Source: JACKEQ01 sp041389565 (lineage in GTDB: Bacteria > Myxococcota_A > UBA796 > GCA-2862545). From it: a stretch of DNA of 64,000 bases. Position 1 is the stretch's first letter, and each line of letters starts with the position of its first letter. The notes under the pieces are model-generated. The model saw only the letters and a list, made by a program, of their open reading frames with translations. It did no database searches and was not told the DNA's origin. The stretch lies in contig JAWKRP010000002.1 in assembly GCA_041389565.1 (NCBI GenBank), positions 310,001 through 374,000 on the forward strand, read 5' to 3'. Position numbers and translations under genes: made by a program. Of the stretch, positions 25,239-32,427 are shown piece by piece.

Positions 25239-26222
25239 TCAATCGTCGCTCTCGACCTCGACTTCGGGCTCCTCGCCCGGGTCGTAGTCTCGCCACGTGC
25301 GGCCGGACTGGCGCCGGTCTCGCTTCGGCTCGGTGCGCTGGCGGAAGTCGTCTTCCCGCGTCTTCTTCTTCTTCTTGGTGCTCAGATCACCAGTGCGGCG
25401 CTTGCGGTCTGCGCCCCAGTCGGTCTCGGGCTCGCCGGGGAACGACGCGCCACCCGGGCCGCCCGGACCGCCGCCGCCGAAGCCGCCGCGACCCCCGCCG
25501 CCACGACCGCCACGGTCGCCGCCGCGGAACCCGCCGCCGCCGCCACCGCGGTATCCACCGCCGTCGCCGCCACGCCCGCGGTAACCGCCGCCGCCGCCAT
25601 CGCCGCCGCCACGGTATCCGCCGCCGCCGCCACCACGGTATCCACCGCCATCGCCGCCGCCGCGGTATCCACCGCCGCCGCCGCCACGGTATCCACCGCC
25701 GCCGCCATCGCCGCCACCACGGTATCCACCGCCGCCGCCGCCGCGGTATCCACCGCCATCACCGCCGCCGCGGTATCCGCCGCCGCCGCCGCGGTATCCA
25801 CCGCCGCCGCCGTCGTCACCGCCGCGATATCCGCCGCCGCCACCGTCGTATCCACCGCGTCGACCGCGGGTGTACACGTCGGGACCACCGCCATCGCCGC
25901 GCCCGCGACCCCGGCCACGACTGCCGCCGCCGCCACGACCCCGATCTCCGCCACGGTCGCCGCCAGGGCCCCCGCGCCGGTCTTCGGCTTCGTTGACGCG
26001 GATCGTTCGGCCGTCGAGCGTCGCGCCATCCATCTTCTCGATGGCCTGGAGCGCGGCTTCGTCCGAGTTGTAGGAGACGAAGCCGAAGCCTCGGCTGTCT
26101 CCAGTGTTCCGATCGTAGATGACCCGCGCTTCTGCGACCTCTCCGAAGGCCTCGAAAGCGCTACGGAGCGCATCATCCGTCGTGGAGTACGACAACCGCC
26201 CCACGAAGAGCTTCTTACCCAT
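25239..26222 (-). CDS. RRM RNA-binding protein with RGG/GYRGGG tail
   Basis: This 327-aa protein has one RNA recognition motif at the N-terminus (about 1-80): RNP2 KLFVGRLS and RNP1 RGFGFVSY, as in bacterial cold-inducible RNA-binding proteins. The next 180 residues are Arg-Gly-rich, then GGGYRGGG units repeated more than a dozen times. A basic and acidic tail with a Lys run (STKKKKKTRED) follows. Long RGG tails are rare in bacteria and typical of eukaryotic RNP proteins that bind RNA weakly and phase-separate. The ATG at 26222 was chosen for the family N-terminus (MGKKLFVG); an ATG 12 bases upstream is possible. Confidence 0.88.
   Translation of the reverse strand: MGKKLFVGRLSYSTTDDALRSAFEAFGEVAEARVIYDRNTGDSRGFGFVSYNSDEAALQAIEKMDGATLDGRTIRVNEAEDRRGGPGGDRGGDRGRGGGGSRGRGRGRGDGGGPDVYTRGRRGGYDGGGGGYRGGDDGGGGGYRGGGGGYRGGGDGGGYRGGGGGGYRGGGDGGGGGYRGGGGGGYRGGGDGGGYRGGGGGGYRGGGDGGGGGYRGRGGDGGGYRGGGGGGFRGGDRGGRGGGGRGGFGGGGPGGPGGASFPGEPETDWGADRKRRTGDLSTKKKKKTREDDFRQRTEPKRDRRQSGRTWRDYDPGEEPEVEVESDD
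25525..25865. repeat. Tandem low-complexity repeat coding for GYRGGG units
   Basis: The plus strand shows repeated CCGCGGTATCCACCG-type units separated by variable CCGCCGCCG or CCATCG spacers, in the minus-strand RNA-binding protein gene. Units alternate between GGY and DGGG, with the Tyr-Arg-Gly codons nearly invariant. This suggests recent duplication and possible length variation. Confidence 0.8.
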
Positions 26223-26262
26223 TTCCCTCGACATCCCGGCGCGACACGCTCGCGCCCCGTTG

Positions 26263-26268
26263 AGCATA
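26263..26268 (-). promoter_or_regulatory. Possible -10 element for the RNA-binding protein gene
   Basis: Read on the minus strand this is TATGCT in TGGTATGCTCAACG, about 41 bases upstream of the start at 26222. The match to TATAAT is 4 of 6. Confidence 0.35.
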
Positions 26269-26291
26269 CCACGATGGGCGTACGGCGCGAC

Positions 26292-27233
26292 TCAGCCCGC
26301 CCGAAGAAATCCCAGATAGTCCGGCGCGGCGGACTCCTCGCCGCGATCCACCACCCCGCCCAGGCGATCGAGCGAGCGCAGCACGGCGTCACGAACGGCG
26401 GTCAGCGACTCGTCTTCGACCAGCCCGCGGACGTGGTCGGCCGACACGATGTGCCGGCGCACGGCATCCTGGAGCAGACCCGCGAGGTTCGGGGCCTGGA
26501 GGCTCGCCTCGGCGGTGCAGGCCCGGATCACCTCGATCGTCTGCGGCCTGCGCAGCCGGCCGGCCACCTCGAGCGCGAGCGCGGCCTGGAGCCACGAGAA
26601 CACGGGCGTGACTGCACCGGCGAGCAGGTGGAAGCGCGCCAGGGGCACGCCCCGATCGACGTGGATGAAGATTCCCTGCACCGCGTCGGCGTGCCCGATG
26701 CGACGGGCGGCGGAGAGGGCCGCCTCGATGGCGTCGGGGTACGCGTTGCCCGCTTCGAGGATGCGCGCGAGGTCTTTCGACGTGAGGTCGCCCCGCACGA
26801 CCGCTGCGTAGGCGGCGTACACCAGCGCGTCGACCTCGGAGTCGTCGCCGAACAGCGTCTCCTTCACGGCCGGGCCGAGCCCCACGCGGCTGGCGAGCAG
26901 CTTCGGCAGCTTGTACCCGAGCTGGTCGCGCACGGCGCGGAGGCGGCCGCGACGCAGGTTTCCGAGGTTGTCCTTCAGGATCAGCTCGTGCACGTCGATG
27001 CCGTCGAGCGCGAGCTTCTCTTCGAGAACGGCCCGCATCTGGGTCGGCGAGCCCGACAGCACGCACACCCGCGCCGTGGGGTCGTGATCGACCAATGCCC
27101 GCAACAGCGACGCGCTGCCCGGCACGTTCCGCTTCTCGCGGGCCGTCTCGAGGGCTGCGCGGATCAGGCCGCGCACACTCTCGATCTCCGTCGCGAGGTA
27201 GGTCTTGTCGAGGTCCCAGCGGTAGACGTGCAC
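26292..27233 (-). CDS. HAD-like protein with App1-type phosphatase domain
   Basis: This 313-aa protein starts with VYRWDLDKTYL, a DxDxT nucleophile motif (Asp7, Asp9). It continues with VCVLSGSPTQM (motif II Ser) and LKDNLGNLRRGRL (Lys), then FGDDSEVDALVY (acidic motif). This matches the order in App1/DUF2183 phosphatidate-phosphatase-like domains. The C-terminal 150 residues are helical without a recognisable family. The GTG at 27233 is the only start fitting motif I. It is divergent from the gene at 27263 by 29 bases. Substrate unknown. Confidence 0.72.
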   Translation of the reverse strand: MHVYRWDLDKTYLATEIESVRGLIRAALETAREKRNVPGSASLLRALVDHDPTARVCVLSGSPTQMRAVLEEKLALDGIDVHELILKDNLGNLRRGRLRAVRDQLGYKLPKLLASRVGLGPAVKETLFGDDSEVDALVYAAYAAVVRGDLTSKDLARILEAGNAYPDAIEAALSAARRIGHADAVQGIFIHVDRGVPLARFHLLAGAVTPVFSWLQAALALEVAGRLRRPQTIEVIRACTAEASLQAPNLAGLLQDAVRRHIVSADHVRGLVEDESLTAVRDAVLRSLDRLGGVVDRGEESAAPDYLGFLRAG

Positions 27234-27262
27234 GAATTCCCCCGGTACACGTCTATCCGCCG

Positions 27263-27742
27263 ATGCCGATCGAGAAAATGCCAGCCCCCGCGCTCGAAGC
27301 CCTGCTGGACCACACCAGCCGGCTCAAGCACGATCTCGGCAAGTACGTGCGGTTCCAGGGGCGCTGGCTGGGCCCCGACGCCGACCTCGACGCCCGACGC
27401 GAAGCGCTCGCTGCCGATCTCCTCCACACCCGGCGCGGCCCCGACGGCTCGGTCGACGCCAGCTCCGTCTGGGCCGAGTTCTCCGGGGAGCTACTCGGCG
27501 AGCGACCGCTGCGGTCCGCCGAAGAGGGGTCCGGCACCTTCGACCTCCGCGCCGATCCCGACGTCGCGCGCATCGTCGATGGGATGGCCGTGCTCGACGC
27601 CGTGATCGCGGCCCTCCGGTCCGACAGCCTCGACGAGGCGGGCGTCATCGAGGGCGAGCGCGCGGCAGAGCAGGTGGCGTCGGCCATCCGCAGCCTGGTC
27701 GAGCGGGTGCGGAACGTTGGGCGCAGGCCGGCGGGCGGATAG
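27263..27742 (+). CDS. Small helical protein of unknown function before a sigma54 regulator
   Basis: This 159-aa soluble, mainly helical protein has HTSRLKHDLGKYVRFQGRW near the N-terminus, with a conserved-looking HDLGK, and an Ala/Glu-rich C-terminal helix. It has no membrane segment. The stop lies ten bases before the sigma54 activator gene, so it is probably first in that operon. A His in a helical context could take part in phosphotransfer, but this is only a suggestion. The start could also be the ATG at 27278. Confidence 0.6.
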   Translation: MPIEKMPAPALEALLDHTSRLKHDLGKYVRFQGRWLGPDADLDARREALAADLLHTRRGPDGSVDASSVWAEFSGELLGERPLRSAEEGSGTFDLRADPDVARIVDGMAVLDAVIAALRSDSLDEAGVIEGERAAEQVASAIRSLVERVRNVGRRPAGG

Positions 27743-27752
27743 AGCACCGATC

Positions 27753-29351
27753 ATGGCCGACATCCTCATCGTCGACGACCAGGACAGGTACCTCTCGCTG
27801 TGCCGGGCCGCGATCCCGGAGCACCGCTACCGCGGTCCCACGCGCAACCTGAAGGAGACCCTCGACGTGCTCGCGCGGGCGCGAGGCCGGGTCGACTGCG
27901 TGCTGCTCGACGTGCACTTCGACATCCCTCCGGAAGACCTCGTGGGCTGGTCCGAAGGGGCGTCCGAGCGCGTGGTGTCCGACCTGAAGCGCCGTCAGGG
28001 CCTGCTCATCCTGGCCGAGCTCCGCCAGCGCTACCCGGATCTCCCGGTCATCGTCATGACCTCCAGGGAGGAGCTCGCGCTCGAGCGGGAGGTCGAAGGC
28101 GGGGAGGAGTTCACGTACTTCCTCGACGACGACTACGTCGATGCCCGCGCGCTCCAGGGCCAGCTGGCCAACATCGTCGAGCTCCGGCGCACCGGTGAGT
28201 TCGATGGCCCCGTGTTCTGGGGGCGTTCCATGGCCATGCGCCGGATCCGCCAGCGCCTGTCGGTGCTCGCGCGGGGGCGCCTGCCCGTCGTGCTGCTCGG
28301 GCCGACCGGAACCGGGAAGAGCCTGATCGCGCGTCACTTCGTGCACGAACGGTCGGGTCGGTCGGGCCGGTTCGTCACGGTCGACCTCGCCACCGTGCCC
28401 ACGGATCTGATGGGCGCCCACCTGTTCGGGTCCGTGAAGGGCGCGTACACCGGCTCCGTGGGCGACCGCACCGGCGCGTTCGAGGCCGCCCACCAGGGCA
28501 CGCTGTTCCTCGACGAGGTCGGCAACCTCTCGCTGGAAGCCCAGAAGATGCTGCTCTCGGTGCTCCAGGAGGGCACGATCACGCGGCTCGGCGACCTCAA
28601 GGAGCGCCCGGTCGACGTGAAGCTCGTCGTCGCCACCAACGAAGACCTCGCGGTGCGGGTGCGCGAAGGCACCTTCCGCGCCGACCTCTACATGCGGCTC
28701 AACCCGTCCACGGCCGTGGTGCTGCCGTCTCTGTCCGAGCGATCGCTCGACACCGCCGAGCTGCTCGCGTTCTGCCTCGAGCAGGCCCTCGAGCGCCCCT
28801 ATCTGCGGGGCCTGCTCGGCGAGTACCGCCAGTCGGCCCGTCTCGACGGGCACGGAATCCGGATTGTCTGCGGAACGTCCGCGCCCGACCCCGAGCCCGG
28901 AACCCTCGTGCTCCTGTTCCCCGAGCGCGCGCTGCGGCTGATGCGGTCGCACCACTGGCCGGGCAACCTGCGCGAGTTCGCGATGACCGTCGAGAACGCC
29001 GTGCTGTTCGCGGTTGCCGAGATGACGGCCGCAGGCGGCGGCGACCGTGCCGATGTGGTGGTGGTGCGCCCCAAGCTCGTGAAAGACCTGCTCGGCGCGC
29101 TGCCCGACGCTCGTGGCCCCGTGTCCGCGGGCTCTTCCAGCGTACACATCTCGCTCGTGCCCGCCGACACGCTCAACAAGGTGAGCGTCGAGTGCGAGCG
29201 GCAGTACTTCACCGAGCTGTACGTGCGGAACGACGGCGACTTCGGGGCGATGGCCGAGCTGTTGCTGGGCGATCGCGAGCACGCCCGCAAGATCCAGCTC
29301 CGGTTCAACCAGCTCGGCTTGAAGGTGAGGGAGCTGAAGGACCGTCTGTGA
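27753..29351 (+). CDS. Sigma54-dependent response regulator with degenerate receiver
   Basis: This 532-aa NtrC-family protein has three parts. The receiver (about 1-150) has Asp8/Asp9 and acceptor Asp53 (LLDVHFD), but the usual Lys near the end is Asp (YFLDDDYVD) and there is an insertion after the acceptor. The AAA+ domain (about 155-400) has Walker A GPTGTGKS near 183, Walker B LFLDEVGN, and a sigma54-contact loop reading GAYTGS instead of GAFTGA. The C-terminus (about 490-532) is a Fis-like helix-turn-helix. It is coupled to the kinase gene by GTGA. It probably activates sigma54 promoters; none was found nearby. Confidence 0.9.
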   Translation: MADILIVDDQDRYLSLCRAAIPEHRYRGPTRNLKETLDVLARARGRVDCVLLDVHFDIPPEDLVGWSEGASERVVSDLKRRQGLLILAELRQRYPDLPVIVMTSREELALEREVEGGEEFTYFLDDDYVDARALQGQLANIVELRRTGEFDGPVFWGRSMAMRRIRQRLSVLARGRLPVVLLGPTGTGKSLIARHFVHERSGRSGRFVTVDLATVPTDLMGAHLFGSVKGAYTGSVGDRTGAFEAAHQGTLFLDEVGNLSLEAQKMLLSVLQEGTITRLGDLKERPVDVKLVVATNEDLAVRVREGTFRADLYMRLNPSTAVVLPSLSERSLDTAELLAFCLEQALERPYLRGLLGEYRQSARLDGHGIRIVCGTSAPDPEPGTLVLLFPERALRLMRSHHWPGNLREFAMTVENAVLFAVAEMTAAGGGDRADVVVVRPKLVKDLLGALPDARGPVSAGSSSVHISLVPADTLNKVSVECERQYFTELYVRNDGDFGAMAELLLGDREHARKIQLRFNQLGLKVRELKDRL

Positions 29352-31981
29352 GCGCCCTGTGGCTGGCTCTCCTCATCGGGACGGCGCGAGGCGAGCCGGG
29401 GGACGGGCTCCCCGCGCTGGCGAGGTCGTTCTTCACCGATGCCGTGCAGCGCCAGGGGAATGGCGACTGGCGCGGAGCGGCGCTGCGGTTCCAGAAGGTG
29501 GTGGACCTCGAGCCCGCGTACACCCCGGCGTGGTGCCGGCTCGGCGACGTGCTCGCCGAGGACGGGAGGACCACCGCGGCGCTGGAGGCCTGGGAGGGGG
29601 CGCCCTACGATCCCGACTGTGTCGAGGCCGCCGGCCGCGCGGAGCTCGAGCTCGCCCGGTACGACGAGGCCCTCGCGCACTTCGAGCGCTTGAGCCGACT
29701 GACCTCCGCCGACCCCCGTGTGGAGCTGCTGATCGGGCTGGCGGTGCTCGGGAGGGGCGACGTCGACGGCGCGATCGCGGCCGTGGACCGCTTCCTGACG
29801 CGCGGCTCCGAGCCGAGCGCAGACCTCCCCGACCTCGTGGAGGCCATCGCCGCGCAGCTCCAGTCGGAGCCCGAGCGCGCGCTCACCCTCGTCGACGACG
29901 CCATCCGCCAGCAGTCCGACCTCGCCGAGCGCCTCTCCGCGGTCCGCGAGGCGTTCGTGGTGGAGGTGCGTGCCATCGAGATGATGGGCGCCGCTCCCGT
30001 CGCGCTGGACGCCCCGCAGCGTCGTCGTCTGGAGCAGGCCCGGCGGGCGTTCGCGGAGGGCCGGATGGACGCCGCGCGGCCCCTCCTCGAGTCGCTCCGG
30101 GACGAGGTGACGCGGAGCCCGGAGGTGTGGGCCGCGCTCGCGGACGTGCGGGAGGCGGAAGGGGACATCGCGGGCGCGGAGTACGCGCTGCTGCTCGCCC
30201 GGGCCCTCGCCCCCCAGCGCTCGGACGTACACGCGCGGCTCGGCCAGCTCCTCGCGACCCACTTCGGCGGGCGGTTCGACCGCGAAGCGCTCCAGGCGTT
30301 CGAGCGCGCCCTCGAGGGCAATCCCGATGCCGACCTCGAGTGGTGCCGGTCGGAGCTCGCGCGCCGGGTCGGGAACTTCGAGCTCATGAAGCGGGCGCTC
30401 GCGAACCACCTCGCGCTCGCGGAAGGTCCGCCGCGTCGGGGGATGTGCACGCTCCCCACGGATCCCGCCGTACTGGCGCGGGATCTCGAGCGCACCCGCG
30501 CGACACCCCCGGTCATCCCGCCCGTCGATCCCCCCGAAGGCGTGGATCCCGAGGCGTGGCTCGCCGTCCACCGGGCCCAGGTGCACCTCGACAACGACGA
30601 CGATGCGCTCGCCCTGTCGGAGCTCGACGCGGCGCTCACGAGCCAGCCCGATCTCGTGAAGGGGCTCAACCTGAAGGGGCACCTGCTCACGAAGGGCGGT
30701 GACCGGGCCGGGGCCGTGGCCGCGTACGAGCGCAGCCTGGAGGTCGATCCCGACCAGGGCAACGTGATGGCCGCGCTGTCGGAGCTGCTCCGCGCGCTCG
30801 GGCGGAACGACGAGGCCCTCGCGATGCGCGACCGCGCCGCGGCCGAGGGCAGCCCGGTCGCCCGCTTCCTGCTCGCCCAGGAGGCCGCGCGCGCGAACCA
30901 CTGGTGGGAGGCCCGCGATCGGCTCGACGGGTACTTCGAGGTCGCGAGCTCGGGGGCCCTGTACGCCGAGGCCACCGTGCTCCGCGACGAGCTCGAGTGG
31001 CGCATCCGCGGGTTCTGGGGCGCGGTCGCGCTCACGGTGCTCGCGATCGTGTTCCTGCCGCTCGTGTGGATGTGGCGCCGACGCGCAGGGAGCCCGCTGT
31101 CCCGGCTCCTGGAGCGGTCGCCGCGGTCGTTCCGCGAGGTCGCGCGCATCGTGTCGTCCCTCCGCCACGAGGTGCTGAAGCACAACGTGTCCGCGCTTCC
31201 CGGGGTGGCCGACGCGCTCGAGGACGGAGACCCGGAGCCCGCGATGTGGGCCGCAGAACGCCTGTATGGCAAGTCCGGCGCCATCGCGCGGTTCCGCCGG
31301 TACATCGGGGAGCTCGAGGAGCTCGGTCGCGCGAACCAGGTGGCGCTCAACCTCCGCCACCGCGACCTCGTGTTCGGCCCGCTGCTCGCGGCGATGGACC
31401 GCCTGGCCGGCCAGGAGCGCCGTCTCGCTGCCGGAACCGCGCGTCCGGCGGATCTGCGGGCGATCTCCGACGCCCTCAACCAGGAGGGATTCCGCGCGCT
31501 CGGACGCCTGCTCGACGGCGTGTGTGTCGTGCAGCTCGAGCCCTCGGTGTTCGAAGCGGCCCTCGCAGACGTGCTCGCCGAGCCGGCGTTCCGCGGGACG
31601 GCCCGTCCGGACTGGTCCCTCGAGGTGCCGGACGGCCTCGCCGTGCGCGTGTTCCGCGGTGACCTCCACGACATCCTGGTCAACCTGCTCCGCAACGCGC
31701 TCGAGGCGTCGATCGAGGCCGGCGAGGACCGGCTCGGCGTGCGGCTCGACCTCGAAGAGGACGACATCACGGGGCTGGAGCGCGTGGAGATCCGCGTCGC
31801 CGACGACGCTCCGCGGCGCATCTCGACCGCCATGATCCGCGGTCGCTACATCGAGCGGGGCCTCGGCCTCGCCGTCGATCTCACGAGTCGCGCGGGCGGC
31901 TCGATCCACGTGGAAGACGAGCCGGGCTTCAGCAAGGCGGTCGTCGTGCGGCTGCCGCTGGCCGAAGGAGGGAGCACATGA
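29348..31981 (+). CDS. Histidine kinase with periplasmic TPR sensor
   Basis: This 877-aa protein has a signal-like N-terminus (SALWLALLIGTARG) and then about 500 residues with several TPR units (for example WCRLGDVLAEDGRTTAALEA and DRAGAVAAYERSLEVDPDQG). One membrane helix lies at about 556-577. The cytoplasmic part has an H-box SSLRHEVLKHN near residue 606 and an ATPase domain with N-box ILVNLLRNALEAS near 776 and G-box RGLGLAVD near 837. It probably senses a periplasmic protein or peptidoglycan partner. It is coupled at both ends: GTG in the regulator stop, and its own TGA in the next ATG. Confidence 0.9.
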   Translation: MSALWLALLIGTARGEPGDGLPALARSFFTDAVQRQGNGDWRGAALRFQKVVDLEPAYTPAWCRLGDVLAEDGRTTAALEAWEGAPYDPDCVEAAGRAELELARYDEALAHFERLSRLTSADPRVELLIGLAVLGRGDVDGAIAAVDRFLTRGSEPSADLPDLVEAIAAQLQSEPERALTLVDDAIRQQSDLAERLSAVREAFVVEVRAIEMMGAAPVALDAPQRRRLEQARRAFAEGRMDAARPLLESLRDEVTRSPEVWAALADVREAEGDIAGAEYALLLARALAPQRSDVHARLGQLLATHFGGRFDREALQAFERALEGNPDADLEWCRSELARRVGNFELMKRALANHLALAEGPPRRGMCTLPTDPAVLARDLERTRATPPVIPPVDPPEGVDPEAWLAVHRAQVHLDNDDDALALSELDAALTSQPDLVKGLNLKGHLLTKGGDRAGAVAAYERSLEVDPDQGNVMAALSELLRALGRNDEALAMRDRAAAEGSPVARFLLAQEAARANHWWEARDRLDGYFEVASSGALYAEATVLRDELEWRIRGFWGAVALTVLAIVFLPLVWMWRRRAGSPLSRLLERSPRSFREVARIVSSLRHEVLKHNVSALPGVADALEDGDPEPAMWAAERLYGKSGAIARFRRYIGELEELGRANQVALNLRHRDLVFGPLLAAMDRLAGQERRLAAGTARPADLRAISDALNQEGFRALGRLLDGVCVVQLEPSVFEAALADVLAEPAFRGTARPDWSLEVPDGLAVRVFRGDLHDILVNLLRNALEASIEAGEDRLGVRLDLEEDDITGLERVEIRVADDAPRRISTAMIRGRYIERGLGLAVDLTSRAGGSIHVEDEPGFSKAVVVRLPLAEGGST

Positions 31982-32427
31982 GGGTTTTGGTGATCGAGGA
32001 CGGGTCCGAGTACACCGAGACCCTGTCGCGCTTCCTGCCCGACGGGTTCGAGTGGGTGCGCGCAGGGAGCGGTCCCGAGGGGCTCGCGGCCGTGGGCTCC
32101 GGCGGGTTCGCGGCGGTGTTCCTCGACATGCGGTTCGACCGCGTGCCGCTCGACCAGCTGCTCGGAGATGTGGAGTCCACCGCAGACCGGTTCAACGGCG
32201 ACCCCGTGCAGGCGCGGCAGTTCCTGGAGGACCACCAGGGATTGTTCGTGCTGGCGGCCCTCCGCGACGCGGGCCACGGGATCCCCGTGCTGCTGTCGTA
32301 CGACTTCGATGGCGAGCCCCGCCGGTGGGCGAAGCTCGTCGAGAAGCACGCACCCGTCGACTACCTGCCCGACAACGCGTCGCCGTCGGACATCGCGGCG
32401 AAGCTCGGGGCGCTGGTGGGCGGGTGA
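31978..32427 (+). CDS. Stand-alone receiver-like protein, same type as the regulator's receiver
   Basis: This 149-aa single-domain receiver has VLVIED at the N-terminus and acceptor Asp50 in VFLDMRFD, which mirrors LLDVHFD of the sigma54 regulator. It shares an insert after the acceptor (about 25 residues) and also has Asp in place of the conserved Lys (VDYLPDN). The shared departures suggest the two receivers are related and may be read by the same kinase. It overlaps the genes on both sides (ATGA, GTGA). It has no output domain, so it could be a phosphate sink or act on the carbamoyltransferase. Confidence 0.85.
   Translation: MRVLVIEDGSEYTETLSRFLPDGFEWVRAGSGPEGLAAVGSGGFAAVFLDMRFDRVPLDQLLGDVESTADRFNGDPVQARQFLEDHQGLFVLAALRDAGHGIPVLLSYDFDGEPRRWAKLVEKHAPVDYLPDNASPSDIAAKLGALVGG

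Noticed and set aside
27180..27275. Sigma54 -24/-12 promoter near the activator operon
   Set aside because: No GG-N10-GC match with flanking consensus was found in this gap.
28799..31909. 1036-codon open frame on the minus strand opposite the kinase genes
   Set aside because: It is an artefact of the high G+C third positions of the coupled plus-strand genes; composition is Arg/Ala/Glu-rich with no family motif.
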